Below are positions 42,313 through 50,452 of a DNA stretch of 64,000 bases, piece after piece. The translations under genes were made by a program, and so were the position numbers. The DNA comes from Streptomyces sp. V3I7 (GTDB lineage Bacteria > Actinomycetota > Actinomycetes > Streptomycetales > Streptomycetaceae), in assembly GCF_030817495.1 (NCBI RefSeq), contig NZ_JAUSZK010000001.1, positions 5,559,001 to 5,623,000 on the forward strand, written 5' to 3'. The notes beneath the pieces were generated by a model. It searched no databases. It was not told the DNA's origin and worked only from the letters and a program-made list of their open reading frames with translations. Within the stretch, counting starts at the first letter, position 1, and every line of letters starts with the position of its first letter.

Positions 42313-43842
42313 CTACGGCAGCGGCCGGTAGGCCGTGAGCGCCCGCGGCAGTTTCTCCAGCACCACGTCGCCCGACACCTCGGTGACCTCGCCGTCGTAC
42401 GCCAGGGGCGTGCCCGGCGAGACACCGGCCAGGCTCAGCCGCTGCACCTGGATCGCGGCATGGGCGGGGGAGCGGGTCAGCGGGCCCGCGAAGGCGGCGG
42501 CGAGCAGACGCGGCGCCGGCCTGCGGCCGCCGTGCACGACCCGGACGTCGAGCTGTCCGTCCGCGAGATCGCGACGGCGGGCGGGGGCCAGCCCCATGCG
42601 GTGGTACATGCAGTTGCCGGCGAACAGCATCCACAACGGGCGCTTCTGGCCGCCGAGTTCGGCCTGCAGGGGGTGCTGGTCGGTGCGCAGGACGCGCAGC
42701 GCCGCGAGCACCCCGGCCGGCCAGCCGCCGATCCGCCCCGACCACCGCTCCCGTACGCGCACCAGCTCCGGATACACGCCGAGGCTCAGTGTGTTGAGGA
42801 AGACGCCCTCGTGCTCGCGGGAGACGAACCGGCCCACGTCCACACACGCCGCCTCGCCCTCGCGGACGGCGCGGGCGAGGTCCCGCGCGCCCTCCACGCC
42901 CAGGTCGTACGCGAAGTGGTTGAGCGTGCCGCCCGGCAGCACCGCGAGCGGCTTCTTGTGCCGCAGGGCCGCCGCGGCGGCCGCGTTGACCGTGCCGTCA
43001 CCGCCGCACACGCCGAGGACCCGGCCGCGGGCCGCTGCCTTCTCCAACTCGGCGCCGATCTCCTCCGGTTCGCACTCGACGATCTCCGCCTGCGGCAGCT
43101 CGTCCCGCAGCGCCGCCACCCGGTCGGCGGTGCCCGACGCCTTGTTGGCGACGAGCACCAGTCCGGCGCCGTCGGGCAGCGCCGGGGCGACGGGCGCCTC
43201 CCTGCGCCCGGGAACGCCGATCGCCCCGGGACGCGGCGCCCGGGCCGGGCGGGACGACGCCGGGGTGCGGGCCGGCACCAGGGCCCGTACGGCGAACGCG
43301 GTACCCGCGCCGAGAGCGGCGCCCGCGAGGACGTCGCTCGGGAAGTGAACCCCGGTGTAGACGCGGGACATGGCGACCGAGAACGCCACCGGCGCCAGCA
43401 CGGCGCCCCACGCCGGGGACTCCAGCGCGACTCCGGCGGCGAACGCGGCCGCCGAGGCGGAGTGCCCGGACGGGAACGAGGTCGTGATCGGCTGCCGCTT
43501 CAGGTGCCGCACCACCGGGACCAGCTCCAGGGTCGGCCGGGGGCGGCGCACCGAGCGCTTGCCGAGGGTGTTGATGGTGAGGGAGGCGACGGCCAGGGAG
43601 GCGATGCCGCGGGTGGCGGCACGGCGGGCCCGGGGCGTGTGGATCGCCGCCATCGCGGCCGCCGTCGCGAACCACAGCACTCCGTGGTTCGCGCTCCGGC
43701 TCAGCCGAGGCAGGACACGCTCCGCGCCCGGCCATCGCCGCTCGGCGGCCACCTCGAACAGCCGGTTGTCGAGGGCGAGCAGCCAGATGCGGGCGGTGGT
43801 CCGGCCGGGGCGCTGGACGGTGAGATCGACGTCAGGGCTCAT
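42313..43842 (-). CDS. PAP2 phosphatase-diacylglycerol kinase fusion
   Basis: A 509-residue two-domain protein. The N-terminal half (about residues 20-190) is a membrane PAP2 phosphatase with the motifs KRSVRRPRP, TSFPSGHSASAA and SRVYTGVHFPSDVLAG. The C-terminal half (about 225-509) is a diacylglycerol/sphingosine kinase-like catalytic domain with GLVLVANKASG, CGGDGTVNAAAAAAL, VLPGGTLNHFAYDLG and AYDGEVTEVSG. One half removes and the other adds a lipid phosphate, so the protein may cycle phosphatidic acid and diacylglycerol or act on polyprenyl phosphates. The fusion occurs elsewhere in actinobacteria. The 98-base gap upstream is shared with the divergent phosphatase gene. Confidence 0.93.
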   Translation of the reverse strand: MSPDVDLTVQRPGRTTARIWLLALDNRLFEVAAERRWPGAERVLPRLSRSANHGVLWFATAAAMAAIHTPRARRAATRGIASLAVASLTINTLGKRSVRRPRPTLELVPVVRHLKRQPITTSFPSGHSASAAAFAAGVALESPAWGAVLAPVAFSVAMSRVYTGVHFPSDVLAGAALGAGTAFAVRALVPARTPASSRPARAPRPGAIGVPGRREAPVAPALPDGAGLVLVANKASGTADRVAALRDELPQAEIVECEPEEIGAELEKAAARGRVLGVCGGDGTVNAAAAAALRHKKPLAVLPGGTLNHFAYDLGVEGARDLARAVREGEAACVDVGRFVSREHEGVFLNTLSLGVYPELVRVRERWSGRIGGWPAGVLAALRVLRTDQHPLQAELGGQKRPLWMLFAGNCMYHRMGLAPARRRDLADGQLDVRVVHGGRRPAPRLLAAAFAGPLTRSPAHAAIQVQRLSLAGVSPGTPLAYDGEVTEVSGDVVLEKLPRALTAYRPLP

Positions 43843-43940
43843 GAGGGGCGGGTACCCTGATGTGGCCGTATCCAGCGTCGTCGACTCCCGGTGGCCCCCG
43901 TTCGGCGCCGCCGGCGCGATCGAGCGAGAGGTGGTCCTGT

Positions 43941-44603
43941 ATGCGTCTGCTCCTCATCCGCCACGGTCAGACCCCGTCCAACCTCGACTGGCTGCTCGAC
44001 ACGGTGCCGCCGGGCCCGGGGCTGACCTCCCTCGGCGAGCGGCAGGCGGCCGCCCTGCCCGAGGCGCTCGCCGACGAGGACATCGACGCGCTCTACGCCT
44101 CCACCCTGATCCGTGCGCAAGCGACGGCCGCCCCGCTGGCCGCCGCCCGGGGACTGGACGTCCACGTCCGGGACGGCATCCGCGAGGTGACCGCGGGCGA
44201 CCTGGAGATGATGAGTGGCGACTCGGCGCCGGGCGAGCTGTACATGAAGACCGTGTTCGCCTGGGCGGACGGGGACACCGCGCTGCGGATGCCCGGCGGG
44301 GAGAGCGGTGCGGAGACCCTCGCGCGGTACGACGCCGTGGTCGCCGAGGCCGCCGGCAACGGGACCCGGACCGCCGCCCTGATCAGTCACGGCGCCGCCA
44401 TCCGGCTGTGGACGGCGGCCCGCGCCCTCAACGTCGACGTGCCCTTCGCCGCCGCCCACCCGCTCGAGAACACCGGTGTCGTCGTCCTGGAGGGCTCCCC
44501 GGCCGACGGCTGGAAGGCGCTGTCCTGGGCGGGCGCGCTCGTGCGTCCGGCGGGGGAGGGCGGCCCGACCGGCGAGCCGGTGCCCGGGGACGCGGCGGGA
44601 TAA
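43941..44603 (+). CDS. histidine phosphatase family protein
   Basis: A 220-residue phosphatase of the phosphoglycerate-mutase superfamily. The catalytic motif is LLLIRHGQTPSN at residues 3-14, with YASTLIRAQATAAPLA (second arginine) and the C-terminal ALISHGAAIRLWT histidine. Length and sequence suggest a broad-specificity or sugar-phosphate phosphatase rather than a glycolytic mutase. The ATG at 43941 has GAGAGGTGG upstream. The ABC-F gene follows 42 bases later. Confidence 0.92.
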   Translation: MRLLLIRHGQTPSNLDWLLDTVPPGPGLTSLGERQAAALPEALADEDIDALYASTLIRAQATAAPLAAARGLDVHVRDGIREVTAGDLEMMSGDSAPGELYMKTVFAWADGDTALRMPGGESGAETLARYDAVVAEAAGNGTRTAALISHGAAIRLWTAARALNVDVPFAAAHPLENTGVVVLEGSPADGWKALSWAGALVRPAGEGGPTGEPVPGDAAG

Positions 44604-44645
44604 CGGTTTGCCCCGGCTCGCGGGTGGCGCACAGAATGCCTCCTC

Positions 44646-46298
44646 ATGGGACATCTGGAAGCCGCGCACCTCGAGTACCACCTCCCCGACGGCAGGGTGC
44701 TGCTCGGCGATGTCTCCTTCCGGGTCGGCGAAGGCGCCGCCGTCGCCCTGGTCGGCCCCAACGGCGCGGGCAAGACGACCCTGCTCCGGCTGATCTCCGG
44801 CGAGCTGAAACCGCACGGCGGCACGGTCACCGTGAGCGGCGGGCTCGGCGTGATGCGCCAGTTCGTGGGCTCCGTACGGGACGAGACGACCGTACGCGAC
44901 CTGCTGGTGTCCGTCGCGCCCCCGCGCATCCAGGAGGCCGCGCGGGCCGTCGACAAGGCCGAGCACGCCCTCATGATCTCCCCCAGTGCCTCAACGGCCT
45001 GGGAGGTGCCCCCAGACGACGAGGCCGCCCAGCTCGCCTACGCGCAGGCCCTCTCCGACTGGGCCGAGGTGCGCGGCTACGAGGCCGAGACGCTGTGGGA
45101 CATGTGCACCACGGCCGCGCTCGGCGTGCCCTACGACAAGGCCCAGTGGCGTCAGGTGCGCACCCTCTCCGGCGGCGAGCAGAAGCGCCTGGTGCTGGAG
45201 GCACTGCTGCGCGGCACCGACGAGGTGCTGCTGCTCGACGAGCCCGACAACTACCTCGACGTGCCCGGCAAGCGCTGGCTGGAGGAGCGGCTGAAGGAGA
45301 CCCGCAAGACGGTGCTCTTCGTCTCCCACGACCGCGAACTCCTCTCCCGCGCCGCCGAGAAGATCATCTCCGTCGAGCCCTCGCCCACGGGCGCCGACGC
45401 CTGGGTGCATGGTGGCGGCTTCGCCACCTACCACGAGGCGCGGCGCGAACGGTTCGCCCGCTTCGAGGAGTTGCGCCGACGCTGGGACGAGAAGCACGCC
45501 CAGCTGAAGAAGCTGGTGCTGAACCTGCGCCAAGCCGCCAGCGTCAGCCACGAGTTGGCCTCCCGCTACCAGGCCGCCCAGACCCGGCTGCGCCGGTTCG
45601 AGGAGGCCGGACCCCCGCCCGAGCCGCCGCGCGAGCAGGACATCACCATGCGGCTGAAGGGCGGCCGGACGGGTGTAAGAGCCGTCACCTGCACGGGCCT
45701 TGAGCTGACCGGGCTGATGAGGCCGTTCGACCTGGAGGTCTTCTACGGCGAGCGGGTCGCGGTCCTCGGCTCCAACGGCTCCGGCAAGTCCCACTTCCTG
45801 CGCCTGCTCGCCGGCGACGACGTGGCGCACACGGGGCAGTGGAAGCTCGGCGCGCGCGTCGTGCCCGGACACTTCGCGCAGACCCACGCGCACCCCGAGC
45901 TCCAGGGCCGCACGCTCCTCGACATCCTGTGGAAGGAGCACGCGCAGGACCGGGGCGCGGCCATGTCCCGGCTGCGCCGCTACGAGCTGACCGGCCAGGC
46001 CGAGCAGTCCTTCGACCGGCTCTCCGGCGGCCAGCAGGCCCGCTTCCAGATCCTCCTGCTGGAGCTGGCGGGCGCCACCGCCCTGCTCCTGGACGAGCCC
46101 ACCGACAACCTCGACCTGGAGTCCGCCGAGGCCCTCCAGGAGGGCCTCGAGGCCTTCGAGGGCACGGTCCTCGCGGTCACCCACGACCGCTGGTTCGCCC
46201 GCTCCTTCGACCGCTTCCTGGTCTTCGGCGCCGACGGCCGGGTACGGGAGACACCGGAGCCCGTCTGGGACGAACGGCGCGTGGAGCGCGCCCGCTGA
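44646..46298 (+). CDS. ABC-F family ATPase
   Basis: A 550-residue soluble protein with two ABC ATPase domains and no membrane segments, as in ABC-F translation factors and ribosome-protection proteins. Domain one: Walker A VGPNGAGKTTL, signature TLSGGEQKRLVLEALL, Walker B VLLLDEPDNYLD, then a charged linker helix (ARRERFARFEELRRRWDEKH). Domain two: LGSNGSGKSHFLRLLAG, RLSGGQQARFQILLLEL, LLLDEPTDNLDLESA. The linker length is moderate, so antibiotic resistance is possible but not shown. A 15-residue segment near residue 112 (ISPSASTAWEVPPDD) seems to be an in-frame insertion encoded by a palindromic element. Confidence 0.94.
   Translation: MGHLEAAHLEYHLPDGRVLLGDVSFRVGEGAAVALVGPNGAGKTTLLRLISGELKPHGGTVTVSGGLGVMRQFVGSVRDETTVRDLLVSVAPPRIQEAARAVDKAEHALMISPSASTAWEVPPDDEAAQLAYAQALSDWAEVRGYEAETLWDMCTTAALGVPYDKAQWRQVRTLSGGEQKRLVLEALLRGTDEVLLLDEPDNYLDVPGKRWLEERLKETRKTVLFVSHDRELLSRAAEKIISVEPSPTGADAWVHGGGFATYHEARRERFARFEELRRRWDEKHAQLKKLVLNLRQAASVSHELASRYQAAQTRLRRFEEAGPPPEPPREQDITMRLKGGRTGVRAVTCTGLELTGLMRPFDLEVFYGERVAVLGSNGSGKSHFLRLLAGDDVAHTGQWKLGARVVPGHFAQTHAHPELQGRTLLDILWKEHAQDRGAAMSRLRRYELTGQAEQSFDRLSGGQQARFQILLLELAGATALLLDEPTDNLDLESAEALQEGLEAFEGTVLAVTHDRWFARSFDRFLVFGADGRVRETPEPVWDERRVERAR
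44978..45013. repeat. palindromic element inside the ABC-F gene
   Basis: The stretch begins CTCCCCCAGTGCCTC and ends CCTGGGAGGTGCCCCCA, an imperfect inverted repeat resembling the GGGGGCACCTCCCAG-type mini-palindromes scattered through Streptomyces intergenic DNA. Here it sits in frame within domain one and encodes SPSASTAWEVPP. Confidence 0.6.
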
Positions 46299-46389
46299 AG
46301 CCCCGCCCCGGCTCTGCCAGGCCCGCCGCCCCGGATGTTCGTACAGTGGTTCCAGGAACGTGAGGCCACGACGACGAGCGGGGCACACC

Positions 46390-46638
46390 ATGACCGGAGT
46401 CGAACCGGACCGGCTGGACGACCAGCAGCTCATGAAGGAGCTGGAGACGATCCACCGTACGCGCCACGACACGCTGCTCTACGGCTCGAACGACGCGCTG
46501 CGTGCCCACAACGAGCGCATGGCACAGCTGGAGGGCGAGTACCTGCGCCGCAATCCGCGCCGCCTGGTCGCCGCGAACCGCACCCGCGAGGGCGCCCGCG
46601 AACGGGCCTGCGGAGGGACGGTCGCGCAGAGCGACTGA
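46390..46638 (+). CDS. DUF6158 family small protein
   Basis: An 82-residue charged, helical protein: DRLDDQQLMKELETIHRTRH, LLYGSNDALRAHNERMAQLE and YLRRNPRRLVAANRTREG. This is the DUF6158 group of small actinobacterial proteins; function unknown. The ATG at 46390 is the only plausible start. The next 150 bases hold short GCTGAGCGGCCG-like degenerate repeats and no gene. Confidence 0.85.
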   Translation: MTGVEPDRLDDQQLMKELETIHRTRHDTLLYGSNDALRAHNERMAQLEGEYLRRNPRRLVAANRTREGARERACGGTVAQSD

Positions 46639-46805
46639 AGCGGCTGAGCGACCGAGCGCGCTGGGCGCTGAGTTCGCTGAGCGGCCGGGCGTGCTGAGCG
46701 GCCGAGCGGCGGGAGCGCTGGTGTCCGGACGGCGTCGACACCGGGTGCCGTGGTGGCGCCCGGTGTCGACGGCGTTCGGTGACGTGCGGGAAGGGGCGTG
46801 GGGTC

Positions 46806-47183
46806 TCAGGCGTGCGTCAGCGCCTCGGCCAGTGCCTCCAGGTTGTTGAAGCGTGCCGGACCCGCCAGCTCCTGGACTCCCTCGACCAGCTCGTCGGGCG
46901 CGTTCCCGCGGCGCAGTCGGCCGGCCAGCTCGTCCGGGCCCGCGGGGAACGCCCCGCGCCCCAGGAACCGCGCCAGTTCCAGGCGTACCGACTCCAGCGA
47001 CGGCTCCGAGCTGGTCGCCGGTACCACCGGGCCCCGCCACAGTTCGGGGTCGTCGTCAGCCGGAGGCTCCGGGCCGCGCCAGTCCACGGCCCGCGTCGGG
47101 TGCCCGGACCTGAGCATGCCCTGCATCTCGTGCTTCATCTCGTCGTCCCGGTGGAAACTCAGCCGGTCACTGCCTCGCTGCAT
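46806..47183 (-). CDS. DUF2795 family protein
   Basis: A 125-residue protein. The C-terminal 60 residues, LESVRLELARFLGRGAFPAG and PDELAGRLRRGNAPDELVEG, match the DUF2795 pattern (a small helical domain with FP...ELxxxAR...AP). The N-terminal half is polar and rich in Pro/Asp. Function unknown; in Streptomyces such genes often sit beside stress sigma factors. The ATG at 47183 has GGAGGG upstream, and a sequence matching a SigB/SigF-type promoter lies about 45 bases before it. Confidence 0.8.
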   Translation of the reverse strand: MQRGSDRLSFHRDDEMKHEMQGMLRSGHPTRAVDWRGPEPPADDDPELWRGPVVPATSSEPSLESVRLELARFLGRGAFPAGPDELAGRLRRGNAPDELVEGVQELAGPARFNNLEALAEALTHA

Positions 47184-47226
47184 GGCTCCCTCCAGCCTTT
47201 CTCAGGGGGTGCGCTTGGCGCATCGC

Positions 47227-47251
47227 GTACCCATACGACGGCGGCCGACAC
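47227..47251 (-). promoter_or_regulatory. SigB/SigF-type promoter candidate for the DUF2795 gene
   Basis: On the minus strand GTGT (47251-47248) is separated by 15 bases from GGGTAC (47232-47227), fitting the GNNT-N14-16-GGGTA(C/T) consensus of Streptomyces SigB-like factors. The predicted transcript start lies about 35 bases before the ATG at 47183. Confidence 0.5.
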
Positions 47252-47353
47252 ACGCGTCCGCCATCCCGGGGCATGCCCGTTTGGGCGGGAAGAGACGGGG
47301 TTTGCGCCCGGAGGCCGAGGGCAGATGCAGTGACAGTGCTTTCGGACAAGGGC

Positions 47354-47415
47354 CCGTGGGAGCGACGAGCCGTCGCTACGGGCGCGCCGCGTCCGTAGCG
47401 ACGGCGCTCCCACGG
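47354..47415 (+). promoter_or_regulatory. bulged 23-bp hairpin before the sigma factor gene
   Basis: Left arm CCGTGGGAGCG (47354-47364), a five-base bulge ACGAG, then CCGTCGCTACGG (47370-47381); loop of 11 bases; right arm CCGTAGCGACGG (47393-47404) and CGCTCCCACGG (47405-47415) pair perfectly apart from the bulge. It ends 40 bases before the sigma factor ATG, and no gene ends here. Confidence 0.6.
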
Positions 47416-47455
47416 CGACTGTCGACCCCGAGTCTCTGAGGAGTTGCGACGCACC

Positions 47456-48250
47456 ATGCCGAATCGAGCACGCACGCGACACCACCCGCACGACGACGCC
47501 CCCGACACCCAGGTGGCGTTCCGCAGGCTGGGCGCACTGCCGCCCGGAGAGCGGCGCGACCGGGTCCGTGACGAGATCGTCGAGGCGTGGCTGCCGATGG
47601 CCGACCGGATCGCGGGACGGTACCGGGGCCGCGGCGAGAGCACCGAGGATCTGCGGCAGGTAGCGGCCCTCGGCCTGGTCAAGGCGGTCGACCGGTACGA
47701 CCCGGCACGCGGCCACGCCTTCGAGAGCTATGCCGTGCCCACCATCACCGGTGAGATCAAGCGGCACTTCCGCGACCACATGTGGACGCTGCACGTCCCG
47801 CGCCGGCTCCAGAACCTGCGTACCCAGGTGCAGACCGCCGTCCAGGAGCTGACGCAGGCCGCGCCGGGGCGGCAGCCCACCGTGGCGGAGCTCGCCGAGC
47901 ACGCGGACCTGAGCGAGGCCGACGTACGCGAGGGACTCCAGGCGCTGGACGGCTGCGCCGCGCTGTCGCTGGACGCGGAGGTGACCGGCAGCGAGGACGG
48001 CTACTCCCTGAGCGACACCCTCGGCGAGCCCGACCCCGCAGTGGAGGCGGTCGTGGACCGGGAGGCCGTGAAGCCCGAGCTGGCCGAGCTGCCGCAGCGC
48101 GAGCAGCGGATCCTGTACCTGCGGTTCTTCGGGGACATGACGCAGAACCGGATCGCCGAGGAGCTGGGCATCTCGCAGATGCAGGTCTCCCGCGTGATCA
48201 GCCGCTGCTGCCACCGGGTGCGGGACCAGGTGCTGCGGGACGTGGCCTAA
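47456..48250 (+). CDS. RNA polymerase sigma factor, SigB/SigF/SigG type
   Basis: A 264-residue group 3 sigma factor. Region 2 is seen in WLPMADRIAGRYRGRGESTE, DLRQVAALGLVKAVDRYDPA and FESYAVPTITGEIKRHFRDH; region 3 in RQPTVAELAEHADLSEADVR; region 4 in ELPQREQRILYLRFFGDMTQ and IAEELGISQMQVSRVISRC. No anti-sigma or anti-anti-sigma gene is adjacent, though such factors are usually controlled by partner switching; the SpoIIE-type phosphatase at 24-26.6 kb could act in such a pathway. The ATG at 47456 is 12 bases from GAGGAG; a TTG at 47444 is in frame but sits on that site. Confidence 0.95.
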   Translation: MPNRARTRHHPHDDAPDTQVAFRRLGALPPGERRDRVRDEIVEAWLPMADRIAGRYRGRGESTEDLRQVAALGLVKAVDRYDPARGHAFESYAVPTITGEIKRHFRDHMWTLHVPRRLQNLRTQVQTAVQELTQAAPGRQPTVAELAEHADLSEADVREGLQALDGCAALSLDAEVTGSEDGYSLSDTLGEPDPAVEAVVDREAVKPELAELPQREQRILYLRFFGDMTQNRIAEELGISQMQVSRVISRCCHRVRDQVLRDVA

Positions 48251-48434
48251 CCGGTCAGCCGGTCCGGTTCGTTTCGCTGGGCGGAGCCGTACGGGTCCCC
48301 GGCTCACCCGATAGGCCGTGGGCGTCCCGCTAATGGGGTCCGGCCGCGCGCGGGCCGGGGCCGGGCGGGCTGTGATGGCTGCGGGGCACGAGCGCCGTGC
48401 CCGTCCGCAGCCGTCGGCTCCAAGGAGTTCCCTC

Positions 48435-49175
48435 ATGCGCCGCACCGCCCGTGCCCTTGTCGTCGCCGCCCTGGCCGGCGTGGCCGTGGGCACCGCCTCG
48501 GCCGCGTCCGCACAGACCGGTCCGGGCGCCGCCGAGACAGGCGGTGGCCTCACCGCGTCCGCGAGCTGTGCCCCGGCCCCGACCGGAGGGGGCGCCCCGG
48601 ACACCGTGGGTGCCACCCCGCCGGCCTTCGAGCCGCAGACGCTGTCGCTGGGCGAGGCCACCGGCGGCACCGGCGGCACCGGTGACGCCGGTCGGGACGG
48701 CGCCGGGAAGAAGAGCGACGGCGCCTGCTCGGGATCGGACGGGCAGAAGAAGACGCAGCCGTGGACCGCGCAGGCGTCACTGCCGCCGGGCGGGGACGAG
48801 GGGGCCGGGGGCGACGGCGGTGACGAGAGCTACGGCGGACGCGGCGACAGCGGCGACGCCGGCGGTGAGGGCACCGGCGGTGAGGGCACCGGCGGTGAGG
48901 ACATCGGCGGTGAGGACACCGGCCGCGACCAGGACGGGCGCACGGACGGCGGCCCCGGTGACGACGGCGGCAGGACCTGTGACGGCACCGAGTCGTCGCG
49001 GGGCGGTGAGGACAGCTGCGGTCAGGACGCCCTCGACCACGGGGTGGAGGCGGGAGCGGGCACCGTCGGCACCGCCTCCGTACCGGCCCTGGCCGCCGGC
49101 GGGGTGCTGATCGCGGGCGCGTTCGCCGCCGCCGCGCACCGGCTGGCCCAGCGCAGGAACGACACGGACGGCTGA
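48435..49175 (+). CDS. secreted Gly/Asp-rich protein with C-terminal membrane anchor
   Basis: A 246-residue protein. MRRTARALVVAALAGVAVG with ASAASAQ is a signal peptide. The mature part is low-complexity, rich in Gly, Asp, Glu and Thr, with scattered cysteines (ASCAP, GACSG, RTCDG, DSCGQD). Residues about 143-163 repeat GGEGT/GGEDT. The C-terminus has one hydrophobic helix SVPALAAGGVLIAGAFAAAA followed by HRLAQRRN, suggesting anchoring in the membrane with the body outside. No family recognised; a surface or wall-associated role is inferred. The ATG at 48435 has AAGGAG upstream. Confidence 0.85.
   Translation: MRRTARALVVAALAGVAVGTASAASAQTGPGAAETGGGLTASASCAPAPTGGGAPDTVGATPPAFEPQTLSLGEATGGTGGTGDAGRDGAGKKSDGACSGSDGQKKTQPWTAQASLPPGGDEGAGGDGGDESYGGRGDSGDAGGEGTGGEGTGGEDIGGEDTGRDQDGRTDGGPGDDGGRTCDGTESSRGGEDSCGQDALDHGVEAGAGTVGTASVPALAAGGVLIAGAFAAAAHRLAQRRNDTDG
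48861..48920 (+). repeat. 15-bp tandem repeat in the secreted protein gene
   Basis: Four in-frame copies of GGCGGTGAGGNCANC (48861, 48876, 48891, 48906), the first two identical, encode the Gly-Gly-Glu repeats. Confidence 0.92.
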
Positions 49176-49207
49176 CGGGCACGGACCACGGACTGCGCGG
49201 AGGCGAC

Positions 49208-50452
49208 ATGTGGCGGAGGGAGCCGGAGGGCCACGGCCCCGTCCGCTACGGGCCGTCCCTCCCCGGCGACGGACTGCCGGTCCTGCCCGAACTCGCCGAC
49301 GCCCTGGCGGCCGCCGCACACCGCACCGGCCCGGAGCCGCTCGGCGGCGAACCCGGCCTCCTCGACGCGGCGTCGGGCTACTGGACCCGGCGCGGGCTGC
49401 CCACCGGGTCCGGCCGCGTGGCCGCCGGACCCGGCGCCCCGTCGCTGCTGCTCGCGTTGACCGCCGCGCTCGGCGGCGACGTCCTGGTGCCCCGCCCCTG
49501 CGCCGCCTGGTGGGCGCCGTACGCCCGGCTGCTGGGGCGGCCCCTGTTCCACGTCCCGACCCCCGTCGAGTGCGGCGGCGTCCCGGATCCGTACGCCCTG
49601 CTGGAGACCGTGCGCCGGGTGCGCGCCGAGGGCGGCGAGCCGCGGCTGCTCGTGCTCTCCGTCGCCGACGACCCCACCGCCACCGTCGCCCCGCCCGAAC
49701 TGTTGCACGAGACCGTCGAGGCGGCCGAGGGCGAGGGACTGCACCTGGTCAGCGACGAGACCTGGCGCGACACGGTGCACGCCCCGCACGACACCGTGCT
49801 GCTCAGCCCCGCCGAGATGCTGCCGGACCGGGTCACCGTCGTCAGCGACCTGGCCGGCGCCCTGCTGCCGTCCGACTGGCCCGCGGCCGTCGCCCGCTTC
49901 CCGGCGGGCGAGACCGGGGAGACGCTCCACGCGCGCGTGCTCGACGTGCTCACCGCGCTGGACGCGCGCGTCGCGGGCCCGGTCGCGGCCGCCGCCGCGT
50001 ACGCGCTCGACGAGCCCCGGCCCGTCGTCGAACGCCGCGAGCAGTCCGTACGCCTGCACGCGCGCGTGGCCGAGGCGGCGCACGACGCCGTCACCACCGC
50101 AGCCCTGTCCCGGCCGCCGCAGGCCGGACGTCATCTCTACGCCGACCTCGACCCGCTGCGCTCCGCGCTCGATGCCCAAGGAATCGGCGATGCACAGGAG
50201 TTGGAGGACTATCTCACCACCCGTCTCGGCATGCCGGCGCCCGGCGGCCAGCGCTTCGGCGATGACCTGGGGGCGCTGCGCGTGCGGCTCGCGACGGCCC
50301 CGCTGCTGGGGAGAACGGACGAGGAACGCACGGAATGCCTCACCGCACCCGCACCGTTGGAACTGCCACATGTGCAACGCGCGTTGAACTCCTTGAGGTC
50401 GGTCTTCGACGATCTCCGCGACGACGCTCGGCGATGGGAGCCTCCTCGATGA
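49208..50452 (+). CDS. lysine-free class I/II aminotransferase-fold protein
   Basis: A 414-residue protein with the layout of fold-type I aminotransferases: GYWTRRGLPTGSGRVAAGPG-like N-terminal region, ALTAALGGDVLVPRPCAAWW, PRLLVLSVADDPTATVAPPE, LHLVSDETWRDTVHAP (at the DE-Y site) and a C-terminal HLYADLDPLRSALDAQGIGD domain. Where an active enzyme has the PLP-binding lysine in SxSK, this one reads VTVVSDLAGALLPSDWPAA. I found no lysine anywhere in the translation, so an internal aldimine is impossible. It is probably a pseudo-enzyme or regulatory protein. The ATG at 49208 follows a GGAGGCGAC site. Its stop overlaps the MBL gene by four bases. Confidence 0.85.
   Translation: MWRREPEGHGPVRYGPSLPGDGLPVLPELADALAAAAHRTGPEPLGGEPGLLDAASGYWTRRGLPTGSGRVAAGPGAPSLLLALTAALGGDVLVPRPCAAWWAPYARLLGRPLFHVPTPVECGGVPDPYALLETVRRVRAEGGEPRLLVLSVADDPTATVAPPELLHETVEAAEGEGLHLVSDETWRDTVHAPHDTVLLSPAEMLPDRVTVVSDLAGALLPSDWPAAVARFPAGETGETLHARVLDVLTALDARVAGPVAAAAAYALDEPRPVVERREQSVRLHARVAEAAHDAVTTAALSRPPQAGRHLYADLDPLRSALDAQGIGDAQELEDYLTTRLGMPAPGGQRFGDDLGALRVRLATAPLLGRTDEERTECLTAPAPLELPHVQRALNSLRSVFDDLRDDARRWEPPR

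Noticed and set aside
41118..43860. Long plus-strand frames opposite the methyltransferase and PAP2-kinase genes
   Set aside because: They are antisense shadows and partly translations of the 107-bp repeat.
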